Assembly: GCA_900556665.1 (NCBI GenBank) | Contig: USPX01000089.1 | Span: forward strand, 1-7,804 | Direction of reading: 5' to 3' | Source: an uncultured Eubacteriales bacterium | GTDB taxonomy: Bacteria; Bacillota_A; Clostridia; Lachnospirales; Cellulosilyticaceae | Length of the DNA: 7,804 nt | Shown here: positions 1-5,476 of the stretch, piece after piece | How positions within the stretch are numbered: the first letter of the stretch is position 1 | Layout: each line of letters opens with the position of its first letter | Made by a program: the position numbers and the translations under genes | Notes under the pieces: generated by a model | Databases searched by the model: none | Told to the model about the DNA's origin: nothing | Seen by the model: only the letters and a program-made list of their open reading frames with translations

Positions 1-377
1 CCAAGCTCTTCTGGGGATTTGAGATGAAGGGAAGTGTAGGACTATTTATTGTAGGTTGGTTATTTGTACTTGTAGCCATCTTAAGTATCGGGATGTTAGT
101 AGGAGGCATTTCAAAAGATACCAAGGTTGCCTCAATTATTGCCTGTGTACTCTATTTTCCAATGTTAATTTTTTCAGGGGCTACCTTGCCTTATGAGGTA
201 ATGCCAAAAGGGATGCAGAAGGTAGTGGATATCTTGCCAATGACACAAGGTATCAAGATTTTAAAAGCAGCAGTTTTAGGAGAAAGTTGGGATGGTATGA
301 ATGGTTCCATAATAATCTTGCTCATCATAGCCATAGGGTGTATTGGCATTTCTGTAAAATGTTTTAAGTGGGAATAA
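1..377 (+). CDS. ABC-2 type transporter permease, C-terminal part (5' partial)
   Basis: This is the last ~124 residues of a membrane permease of the ABC-2 transporter family (drug or antibiotic exporter type). The reading frame is open to the left edge (codons KLFWGFE precede the first in-window Met at 24), so that Met is internal and the true start lies outside. Three hydrophobic segments are visible: one around GLFIVGWLFVLVAILSIGML, one around SIIACVLYFPMLIFSG, and a last one around IIILLIIAIGCIGI. Between the second and third lies the FSGATLPYEVMPKGMQKV..LPMTQGIK block, which matches the family pattern of a SGxxxPxExMP motif followed by a LP(L/M)T.G loop. The protein would pair with an ATP-binding subunit, presumably encoded upstream. 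The substrate cannot be told. No terminator is evident after the stop; a promoter begins 13 nt further on. Confidence 0.85.
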   Translation, partial: KLFWGFEMKGSVGLFIVGWLFVLVAILSIGMLVGGISKDTKVASIIACVLYFPMLIFSGATLPYEVMPKGMQKVVDILPMTQGIKILKAAVLGESWDGMNGSIIILLIIAIGCIGISVKCFKWE

Positions 378-389
378 AATATAGGCAGA

Positions 390-418
390 TTCACAGTGTT
401 TTATAGAAAAATTATAAG
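390..418 (+). promoter_or_regulatory. Sigma-A type promoter before the deacetylase remnant
   Basis: TTCACA at 390-395 (5 of 6 to the -35 consensus), a 17-nt spacer and TATAAG at 413-418 (5 of 6 to the -10 consensus). Transcription would start near 425, just after the permease gene, and run into the truncated deacetylase. It was probably the promoter of the intact deacetylase gene. It may also supply transcript to the propeller gene at 1002 by read-through. Confidence 0.5.
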
Positions 419-449
419 AAAGATAAACAATTTAACAATAAAATGTTGA

Positions 450-923
450 AAAAATGCAGGATGTAATAGAGCCACATTCTTCATTTGGGGAAATCGTGTA
501 GCTTATAATGGTGCAGGCTGGAATGCACTTTTAAATTCTGGTTTTAGCCTTCAAAACCACAGTTATTCACATTCTCATATGACAGGTTGGAGTTACCAAC
601 AGGTTTATAATGATTTAAAACAATGTAATGATGTGATTACAAGTGCAGGAAAACCAAGACCTAATTATGTACGTTTACCTTACTTAGAAAGTAATGGAAC
701 AATCGAGCAAGCATGTTCAAATCTTGGACTTAAAATTGTACAACCAACAGTTTATTCAGAAGACTGGAGCGGTGCAAGTACTTGGCAAATTATTAATTCA
801 TGTAGTAATGTAAAAGCTGGCGGTAATACATTAATGCATGATGGTTATACAACAACAAGTGATGCGGTGCCTACTATTGTAGCTAATCTAAAAGCAAAAG
901 GCTATGGATTCGCACAATATTAA
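450..923 (+). pseudogene. Polysaccharide deacetylase (CE4/NodB) remnant, N-terminus lost
   Basis: The frame is homologous to CE4 deacetylase domains (acetylxylan esterase or chitooligosaccharide deacetylase type) from about 450, well before the first Met at 579. Translation of 450-578 gives RATFFIWGNRV, then WNALLNSGFSLQNHSYSH, which is the family's core beta strand and metal-binding motif 2 (HSYSH). Later come SYQQVYNDLKQCN, motif 3 as RLPYLES, and motif 5 as LMHDGY, ending naturally at KGYGFAQY. The style recalls NodB domains attached to Paenibacillus-type xylanases. Motif 1 (TFDDG), which supplies the catalytic base and a metal-ligand Asp, is absent, as are any signal peptide and usable start: an in-frame TGA lies at 447-449 and no Shine-Dalgarno precedes ATG 579. 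In another frame 434-448 reads NNKML, which would join the remnant across an A6 run at 449-454 by a frameshift. An active zinc-dependent deacetylase is unlikely. An expressed 114-residue fragment from 579 cannot be excluded. Confidence 0.8.
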
Positions 924-935
924 TATTATTGTGCG
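911..935 (+). repeat. Inverted repeat spanning the deacetylase stop codon
   Basis: CGCACAATA (911-919) and TATTGTGCG (927-935) are perfect 9-bp complements separated by a 7-nt loop containing the TAA stop codon. No T-run follows, so this is not a standard terminator by itself. It stands 4 nt before the stem of the terminator and may stack with it. Confidence 0.55.
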
Positions 936-939
936 ACTG

Positions 940-976
940 GCTACCTGCGAAATCAACCTTCGTAGGTAGCTTTTTG
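940..976 (+). terminator. Rho-independent terminator after the deacetylase remnant
   Basis: GCTACCTGCGAA (940-951) pairs with TTCGTAGGTAGC (959-970) as a 12-bp stem with one G-U wobble and a 7-nt loop, followed directly by TTTTTG. This is a textbook intrinsic terminator. It lies only about 26 nt before the next start codon. Confidence 0.85.
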
Positions 977-1001
977 TATTAAGGAATTTTGAGGGAGATA
1001 T

Positions 1002-2678
1002 ATGGACAATATAAAAGATTTATCAAATATAAAGAACACACTTGTACTTATATTAATGTTAGTCATAAGTATCGTGCTAGGAATGGTAACAAGGGCAGAA
1101 GAATCTATTAAGTGGGCACAGTGCGAAGGACCTTATGGCGGTGTAATCCAATGTTTTGCAGGTGATGAGAAGAGCATGTATACAGGCACTCAGGGAAGTG
1201 GTATATTTTGGTCAGATAATCAAGGTGAAACATGGCAAGCTATAAATGAAGGGCTTCTTTATGAGGATGTTTATGCAGTAGCTTTATTAAAGGATAATGT
1301 ATTTGCAGGAACTAATGGTGGGTTATTTATTTCAGACAATAAAGGTGCAACTTGGAAAGAAGTGCAAACTCCTTTTACAGACGCTCTGGTACTTACATTA
1401 GTAGTAAATGAAGAAGATTTATTTGTAGGAACAAGTGATGGATTATTTGTATCCAAAGATCAAGGGGCAAATTGGCAGAGCTTAGGTGAAGAGCTTATTA
1501 ACAATAATGTAAGAGATATAGGTGTAGTAGGAAATGAAATATATGTAGCCACAGAAGAAGATGGCGTTTTTTATTCTACAGATTATGGCGATACTTGGGT
1601 AAGTTACAATTTAGGCTTAGAGAGCTTACAAATCAATACGATATTTGCGCAAGAAGACAATGTATTAGTAGGTACATATGATACGGGGATTTATAAGCTT
1701 AAGAAACAAAGTGATTATTGGGAAAAGACCAATATAGGTATAGAAATACCTTATACCTATGATCTTACAGCAGATGAACAGTATGTATATGCTGCTACTA
1801 CAGCAGGCATTTTAGTTTCTAAAGATGAAGGGCAAAACTTTGGACTTATTCAGGCAGGCTTCCCAAACCCAAATATTTATACGGTTTCTGTTATAAATGA
1901 TATACTTTTAGCAGGAAGCAGTGGTGATGGCATTTATGCTTCAAAAGATAAGGGCAATAATTGGGTAAGATTAAGCAAAGGTATAGTTAATACAAATATT
2001 TCAGCCTTTACAAAATTAAATAATGAGATTTATGCAGCCACAAGTGGTGCAGGTGTATTTAAATCAGTAGATAACGGGAAAACATGGCAGAGCGCTGGTG
2101 ATGGCATGAATCATGCCTATGTGCTTGCAATCAATACTTTTAAGGATCAATTAATAGCAGGGACTAATGGTGGCGGAGTTTATATTTCTGATACAAAAGG
2201 AGAAAGCTGGCAGGCGAGTAATAGTGGACTTGAAGAAGGAAACATTAGTGCTTTAATGCCTTTTAAAGGGAAACTATATGCAGCTACCTTTGGGCAAGGA
2301 CTATATGTATTAGAGGATAATGCTTGGCAGCCTTGCATGGAAGCACTTAAAGAGGCACAAATCTTTAGCCTTGCAGCCGATGCACAGTATATTTATGTGG
2401 GAACAGCTGGAGAAGGTGTTTACCGTTATGCACCAGAAAAACAAGAGCTTAAACCTATTCATAAAGGGTTAACTAATCTTAATATTGATTGTTTACAAGC
2501 AGCAGAAGGTAAGCTATATGCAGGAACTTATGGAGGCGGTATATTCTATTCCGATAATCAAGGTGGGAGCTGGGAAAGTATGAATGAAGGCTTAGGAGGT
2601 GTAGATACCTATGCATTATATATCGATCAATCTGTGGTATTAGCAGGAACTCATAAAAAAGGTATATGGCATAATTAA
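1002..2678 (+). CDS. Secreted Asp-box (YCF48/BNR-like) beta-propeller protein
   Basis: 558 residues. An N-terminal signal peptide or anchor is clear: K11, a hydrophobic core at residues 13-29, then TRA|EE near residue 32 as a plausible signal peptidase site. The rest is a near-perfect tandem array of 40-41-residue units, each with a (Y/V)(A/V)(G/A)T.G.G(I/V) strand followed by an Asp box (S-x-D-x-G-x-x-W). The box-ending Trp falls at residues 78, 118, 158, 199, 240, 321, 362, 403, 442 and 524, replaced by F280 and L483 in two units. Boxes are degenerate at about 240, 442 and 483. The last unit stops after the third strand (GTHKKGIWHN), and W38 at the N-terminus could supply its fourth strand, the usual propeller closure. 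The ribosome site is GAGGGAG at 991-997. Such repeats occur in YCF48 assembly factors, sialidases, sortilin and GH74 xyloglucanases. The units here are much shorter than GH74 blades, no catalytic residues can be assigned, and the function is unknown. A binding role outside the cell is inference. Confidence 0.9.
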   Translation: MDNIKDLSNIKNTLVLILMLVISIVLGMVTRAEESIKWAQCEGPYGGVIQCFAGDEKSMYTGTQGSGIFWSDNQGETWQAINEGLLYEDVYAVALLKDNVFAGTNGGLFISDNKGATWKEVQTPFTDALVLTLVVNEEDLFVGTSDGLFVSKDQGANWQSLGEELINNNVRDIGVVGNEIYVATEEDGVFYSTDYGDTWVSYNLGLESLQINTIFAQEDNVLVGTYDTGIYKLKKQSDYWEKTNIGIEIPYTYDLTADEQYVYAATTAGILVSKDEGQNFGLIQAGFPNPNIYTVSVINDILLAGSSGDGIYASKDKGNNWVRLSKGIVNTNISAFTKLNNEIYAATSGAGVFKSVDNGKTWQSAGDGMNHAYVLAINTFKDQLIAGTNGGGVYISDTKGESWQASNSGLEEGNISALMPFKGKLYAATFGQGLYVLEDNAWQPCMEALKEAQIFSLAADAQYIYVGTAGEGVYRYAPEKQELKPIHKGLTNLNIDCLQAAEGKLYAGTYGGGIFYSDNQGGSWESMNEGLGGVDTYALYIDQSVVLAGTHKKGIWHN

Positions 2679-2695
2679 TAGATAATCTTTTAAAG

Positions 2696-2745
2696 AAGCT
2701 AAGATTTAATTGACCGAAAAAGGTCATTAGGTCTTAGCTTTATTA
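2696..2745 (+). terminator. Nested-hairpin terminator after the propeller gene
   Basis: AAGCTAAGA (2696-2704) pairs perfectly with TCTTAGCTT (2732-2740). Inside sits a second stem, TGACC (2711-2715) with GGTCA (2722-2726), capped by GAAAAA. The tract after it (TATTAATC) has few T's, so termination may be partial. Confidence 0.6.
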
Positions 2746-2761
2746 ATCAAGAGGGGGTACA

Positions 2762-2842
2762 TTGATTTGTGAAAACTTAGGAGAAAGAGTAAACATAGGT
2801 GGGAAAGCGATATGTTATCTAAAAGGAGAAATAGAGATATAA
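2762..2842 (+). CDS. Possible 26-codon leader ORF (TTG start)
   Basis: GAGGGGG at 2751-2757 stands 4 nt before a TTG codon that opens a 26-residue frame, beginning MICENLGERVNIGG if TTG is read as Met and ending in GEIEI at TAA TAA. It lies between the preceding terminator and the gene at 2890. The ribosome site is good and the composition looks protein-like, but the frame is short and starts with a rare initiator. It could be a leader peptide, a small protein, or the remnant of a larger gene: the same frame resumes after the double stop and stays open to 2884. I do not recognise it. Confidence 0.25.
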   Translation: MICENLGERVNIGGKAICYLKGEIEI

Positions 2843-2843
2843 T
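2815..2843 (+). promoter_or_regulatory. Candidate sigma-A promoter for the YczE-like gene
   Basis: TATAAT at 2838-2843 is a perfect -10 box. TTATCT at 2815-2820, 17 nt upstream, is a weak -35 (3 of 6). A start near 2850 would leave a 40-nt leader carrying the GAAGGGAG ribosome site at 2873-2880. Confidence 0.4.
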
Positions 2844-2889
2844 AAGGAGGTAGATATATTACTGAGAAACAGAAGGGAGAAGCATAATA

Positions 2890-3555
2890 ATGACTTTAGA
2901 AAGAACAATGAAGGAGACTGCTAAATGCTATATTTTATTTTTATTTAGTTTATTTTTTGCAGCATTAGGTGTAGCAATTACTAAAAAGGGAGAGTTAGGT
3001 GTATCACCAGTTTCTTCAACAGCAAATATATTAAGTCTTAAATACACTGCCCTATCATTAGGAAATTGGCTCATTATATGGAACTGTATTTTAATAGTGG
3101 GGCAGATTCTTTTGCTTAGAAAGAAATTTGAATGGATTCAATTATTACAGATTCCACTCTCATTTATATTTGGCTATTTTACTGATTTCGGGATGTGGCT
3201 TGTGGCCTCTATTGAGGTCAATACATATATGATGCGAATCATAATGATTTTAATAGGTACAGTAGTTGTAGGCTTTGGGGTTACATTAGCCGTTATTGCA
3301 GATGTAGTAATGAATTCAGGTGAGGCCTTTGTAAAGGCTATTTCGGATACAATACATAAAGACTTTGGAAATGTAAAAGTGCTATTTGATGTAGCCTGCG
3401 TCATTATAGCCATCATATTATCACTTATTTTCTTTGACTTTAGCATTCAAGGCACAAGAGAAGGCATAATCATTGCAGCCCTATGTACAGGATGGATTGT
3501 AAAATACTTCAGTAAGCTCCTTAAAACACCACTTACAAAAATTTTACAAGCATAG
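2890..3555 (+). CDS. YczE/YyaS/YitT-type integral membrane protein (DUF6198-like)
   Basis: 221 residues, the usual full length for this family of five- or six-span membrane proteins. Hydrophobic segments lie near residues 13-31, 57-76, 83-106, 113-137, 163-183 and 192-208. Family hallmarks are visible: GELGVSPVSS at 34-43 after the first span, LGNWLIIWNCILIVGQILLLRKKF at 57-80 (given with its conserved W, N and Q), GYFTDFGM at 95-102, and the polar loop MNSGEAFVKAIS at 141-152 followed by FGNVK and the REG motif near 190. In most relatives the loop reads MNPGE; here Pro is Ser. The molecular function of the family is not established; membrane transport or support is only inferred. The start is set by GAAGGGAG 9 nt upstream of the ATG. 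No terminator follows; the next element is the promoter-operator of the heat-shock gene. Confidence 0.8.
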   Translation: MTLERTMKETAKCYILFLFSLFFAALGVAITKKGELGVSPVSSTANILSLKYTALSLGNWLIIWNCILIVGQILLLRKKFEWIQLLQIPLSFIFGYFTDFGMWLVASIEVNTYMMRIIMILIGTVVVGFGVTLAVIADVVMNSGEAFVKAISDTIHKDFGNVKVLFDVACVIIAIILSLIFFDFSIQGTREGIIIAALCTGWIVKYFSKLLKTPLTKILQA

Positions 3556-3585
3556 AAAAATATATTTAAATAAAAATTAAAAAAA

Positions 3586-3612
3586 TTAGCACTCACCTAT
3601 TGACAGTGCTAA
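3586..3612 (+). promoter_or_regulatory. CIRCE operator (HrcA binding site)
   Basis: TTAGCACTC (3586-3594), exactly nine bases, then CAGTGCTAA (3604-3612). The consensus CIRCE is TTAGCACTC-N9-GAGTGCTAA, so 17 of 18 arm positions match, the only change being G to C at the inner edge of the right arm. HrcA is the repressor known to bind this element upstream of groESL and hrcA-dnaK operons in Firmicutes. Here it fronts an hsp20 gene, so repression relieved by heat or protein misfolding is expected. Confidence 0.93.
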
Positions 3613-3628
3613 CAAGTAGTGTTATATT
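3600..3628 (+). promoter_or_regulatory. Sigma-A promoter of hsp20, embedded in CIRCE
   Basis: TTGACA at 3600-3605 is a perfect -35, followed by a 17-nt spacer and TATATT at 3623-3628 (5 of 6). The -35 starts in the CIRCE spacer and ends in its right arm, so bound HrcA would block RNA polymerase. Transcription would start near 3635, leaving a leader of about 100 nt. Confidence 0.8.
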
Positions 3629-3735
3629 ATATTCAGAACAAAGGAAAAGAAATAAAAGTTCAAAGCCCGAGTTCAAAATTCAAAAAAGTAAATAAAAATT
3701 ACGGCACACATTGTCGCAAAGAGGAGGAATGACCT

Positions 3736-4170
3736 ATGTTGATGCCTAGTATTTTTGGAGAAAGCTTATTTGATGATTGGAGGGATTATTCATTTCCAGA
3801 TGTAGAAAAAGTCTTATATGGTAAGAATAGAAATCATATGATGAAAACCGATATAAGAGAAACAAACGCAGGATATGAAATGGCTATTGATTTACCAGGA
3901 TTTAAGAAAGATGAAATTAATATCAACCTTGAAAATGGTTACTTAACCATTAATGCAGCTAAGGGACTAGACAAGAATGAGAAAGATCAAGATGGTAAAT
4001 ATATTAGACAAGAACGATATGCTTCAAGTATGACCCGAAGTTTCTATGTTGGTGAAGGCATAACTGAAAAAGATATCCACGCCAAATATGAAGATGGTAC
4101 TTTAAGACTAGAGTTACCAAAAGAAGAAAAACAGGTGATTGAAGATAGACATCGTATTATGATTGAGTAA
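3736..4170 (+). CDS. Hsp20 / alpha-crystallin family small heat-shock protein
   Basis: 144 residues, typical for bacterial small heat-shock proteins, which are ATP-independent holdases that keep unfolding proteins soluble in the cytoplasm as large oligomers. Order of parts: a short N-terminal arm (FGESLFDDWRDYSF, about 7-20), an alpha-crystallin domain from about 35 to 130 with MKTDIRETNAGYEMAIDLPG and the later YEDGTLRLELPKE (the conserved A-x-x-x-G-x-L type signature, here with KYEDGTL), and a C-terminal I-x-I anchor as I141-M-I143. All structural hallmarks are intact. AGGAGG at 3722-3727 lies 8 nt before the ATG. It is monocistronic: CIRCE and its own promoter lie upstream and a strong terminator downstream. 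Regulation by HrcA is therefore likely. hrcA itself is not in the window. Confidence 0.95.
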   Translation: MLMPSIFGESLFDDWRDYSFPDVEKVLYGKNRNHMMKTDIRETNAGYEMAIDLPGFKKDEININLENGYLTINAAKGLDKNEKDQDGKYIRQERYASSMTRSFYVGEGITEKDIHAKYEDGTLRLELPKEEKQVIEDRHRIMIE

Positions 4171-4211
4171 TAAATAGATGACAATCTATTAATATATAAT
4201 AAATAACAAGG

Positions 4212-4251
4212 AACTGCCCCGAAATGTTAAATCATTTCGGGGCAGTTTTTT
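4212..4251 (+). terminator. Strong intrinsic terminator after hsp20
   Basis: AACTGCCCCGAAATG (4212-4226) pairs without mismatch with CATTTCGGGGCAGTT (4233-4247) across a TTAAAT loop, and the stem runs into TTTTTT at 4246-4251. It is a 15-bp GC-rich stem. Confidence 0.95.
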
Positions 4252-4290
4252 CCTTTCGACCTCTTTTCCATTAAGTTGTCCAAATAGAAT

Positions 4291-4342
4291 GGGAGTAGTT
4301 GAAAAATTACGGAATGTGTAGAGCTTCTCCTCAACTACTCCC
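4291..4342. repeat. Unexplained 12-bp perfect inverted repeat with 28-nt loop
   Basis: GGGAGTAGTTGA (4291-4302) and TCAACTACTCCC (4331-4342) are perfect complements. No T-run follows on either strand, so it is not a clear terminator. The loop can form only short inner pairings (for example GGA with TCC at its ends). It lies upstream of the promoter of the DUF554 gene and after the hsp20 terminator, so neither predicted transcript includes it. Confidence 0.7.
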
Positions 4343-4350
4343 CAGGCTAT

Positions 4351-4380
4351 TTAGCAATCCCTTTACTTTTTTGGTATAAT
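4351..4380 (+). promoter_or_regulatory. Sigma-A promoter with extended -10 for the DUF554 gene
   Basis: TATAAT at 4375-4380 is perfect and is preceded by TGG, the extended -10 element. TTAGCA at 4351-4356 (4 of 6) is the -35 at an 18-nt spacing. The transcript would start near 4387, with a leader of about 30 nt carrying AGGAGGAG. Confidence 0.7.
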
Positions 4381-4416
4381 ACTTGAATAGAAGTATAAAC
4401 AGGAGGAGATTTAGAC

Positions 4417-5148
4417 ATGATAGGACTTGGCACAATCATTAATACCTTGGCTGTTATTGGTGGAGGGATTGTAGGCTTACTGTTAAAGAATGGTTTAAAG
4501 AAGCAGTTACAGGAATCTTTAATGCAAGCTTGTGGCATCGCAACTATTTTTATAGGGATAGCTGGAGTACTTACAAAAATGTTAGTGATTACAGATGGAA
4601 GTATTGAGACACAAGGGACTATGCTTCTTATCTTTTCTATGGTAATAGGTACAGCCCTTGGAGAATGGATGCAGTTAGAGTTTAGAATGGACAATGTAGG
4701 TGAGAAAATCAAAAAGGCTGTTAAGAGAGAAAACGATAGCCAGTTTGTAGATGGCTTTGTCAATGTTTCATTGATTATTTGCGTAGGGGCTATGGCCATT
4801 GTAGGATCTATTCAAGATGGGATTAGTGGGGATTATTCTATGTTAGCAGCTAAATCTATTTTAGATATCATTATTGTTATGATCTTTGCCTCAACTTGTG
4901 GCATAGGGGCTGTTTTTTCAGCAATCGTAGTACTTGTATATCAAGGAGGCATTACATTAATAGCAGCTTTTTGTGGTGCATTTGTAAGTGATGCGATTAT
5001 TAATGACTTATGTTTTGTAGGTTCTGCCCTTATTTTTTGTGTAGGCATTAATGTAGCCTTTGGTAAGAAGTTTCGTGTGGGGAATATGTTACCAGCCCTT
5101 TTGGTGCCAATAGTCTATGAAATCATTTGGCCGCTTTTAGGCCTTTAA
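4417..5148 (+). CDS. DUF554 family membrane protein (YdfK/YqgA type)
   Basis: 243 residues, close to the family's usual ~225-240. The family is a set of multi-span inner-membrane proteins of unknown activity. Hallmarks in order: the N-terminal GTIINTLAVIGGGIVGL span, the IATIFIGIAGVL span, IGTALGEWMQLE near residues 76-87, the core motif CVGAMAIVGSIQDGISGD (about 121-138), followed by KSILDIIIVMIFAST, then GAVFSAIVVLVYQGGITL, and the closing GNMLPALLVPIVYE. The polar stretch at about 88-110 (many K, E and R) would be a cytoplasmic or external loop. AGGAGGAG at 4401-4408 is 8 nt before the ATG. A small gene follows 28 nt after the stop with no terminator in between, so the two are probably cotranscribed. 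Transport function is often guessed for this family; nothing here proves it. Confidence 0.9.
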   Translation: MIGLGTIINTLAVIGGGIVGLLLKNGLKKQLQESLMQACGIATIFIGIAGVLTKMLVITDGSIETQGTMLLIFSMVIGTALGEWMQLEFRMDNVGEKIKKAVKRENDSQFVDGFVNVSLIICVGAMAIVGSIQDGISGDYSMLAAKSILDIIIVMIFASTCGIGAVFSAIVVLVYQGGITLIAAFCGAFVSDAIINDLCFVGSALIFCVGINVAFGKKFRVGNMLPALLVPIVYEIIWPLLGL

Positions 5149-5176
5149 CCCAAATAAAAGAGGAATGCTAGAACGA

Positions 5177-5476
5177 ATGACAGATTATATAAAAGATGCA
5201 ATAGCTATCGAAGCTGTAAAGATTATTATAGATAGTGATTGTTTAATTAAGCAAAAAGAGTTAGAAGATTTAAGCTTAGAAGAAGTTAAAAGGGATATAG
5301 AATTTGTACTTAAAATAGTAGAAATGAATATAAAGGATGAAGAAACGATAGAGTGGTCATTGCAAGTAAAAGAGGCGTGTAATCAGTGGTTAAGTAAGTA
5401 CCTTGAAGTTACATTAAAACTATTAATAGCTGCTATTATACGTATGACTAAACTACAAACGCAAAGTCAAAGATGA
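5177..5476 (+). CDS. Small helical protein of unknown family
   Basis: 99 residues from the Met at 5177. I do not recognise a family. The sequence is rich in K, E, I and L with no Pro or Gly, which suggests an all-alpha fold: helices near KDAIAIEAVKIII, LSLEEVKRDIEFVLKIVEMNI and ETIEWSLQVKEACNQWLSKYL. A more hydrophobic stretch, LEVTLKLLIAAII, sits near the C-terminus before a basic-polar tail (RMTKLQTQSQR). It has two Cys and no metal-binding pattern. Start choice: an in-frame ATG at 5165 abuts the only ribosome site (AGAGGA, 5159-5164) with no spacer, which is too close; the ATG at 5177 has a 12-nt spacer, long but workable. It follows the DUF554 gene without a terminator and is probably its operon partner. 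No clear terminator follows. Confidence 0.65.
   Translation: MTDYIKDAIAIEAVKIIIDSDCLIKQKELEDLSLEEVKRDIEFVLKIVEMNIKDEETIEWSLQVKEACNQWLSKYLEVTLKLLIAAIIRMTKLQTQSQR

Noticed and set aside
1002..2678. Propeller protein as a GH74 xyloglucanase or sialidase
   Set aside because: Asp boxes are shared, but the blades are uniformly about 40 residues with no room for the catalytic loops, and no sialidase Arg triad or FRIP motif is seen.
2479..2727. Minus-strand open frame over the end of the propeller gene
   Set aside because: It starts inside the terminator region, has no ribosome site, and its Tyr/Leu/His-rich translation is what antisense of the repeat codons would give.
2858..2887. Nine-codon frame with an ATT start after AAGGAGG
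   Set aside because: ATT initiation is very rare, the peptide is tiny, and the AAGGAGG site would lie upstream of or at the predicted transcription start near 2850.
2745..2890. Riboswitch in the leader of the YczE-like gene
   Set aside because: No conserved core of a riboswitch class that I know could be matched, and no paired terminator/antiterminator hairpins were found there.
3174..3446. Minus-strand open frame inside the YczE-like gene
   Set aside because: Antisense shadow of a well-matched membrane protein, with no start signals.
4347..4799. 150-codon open frame on the minus strand opposite the DUF554 gene
   Set aside because: It has no ribosome site, its translation looks low-complexity (many I, P, S and T), and it lies antisense to a convincing family protein and across that gene's promoter.
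5165..5176. ATG at 5165 as start of the small helical protein
   Set aside because: The ribosome site AGAGGA ends at 5164, leaving no spacer; ATG 5177 in the same frame has usable spacing. The upstream start is not fully excluded.
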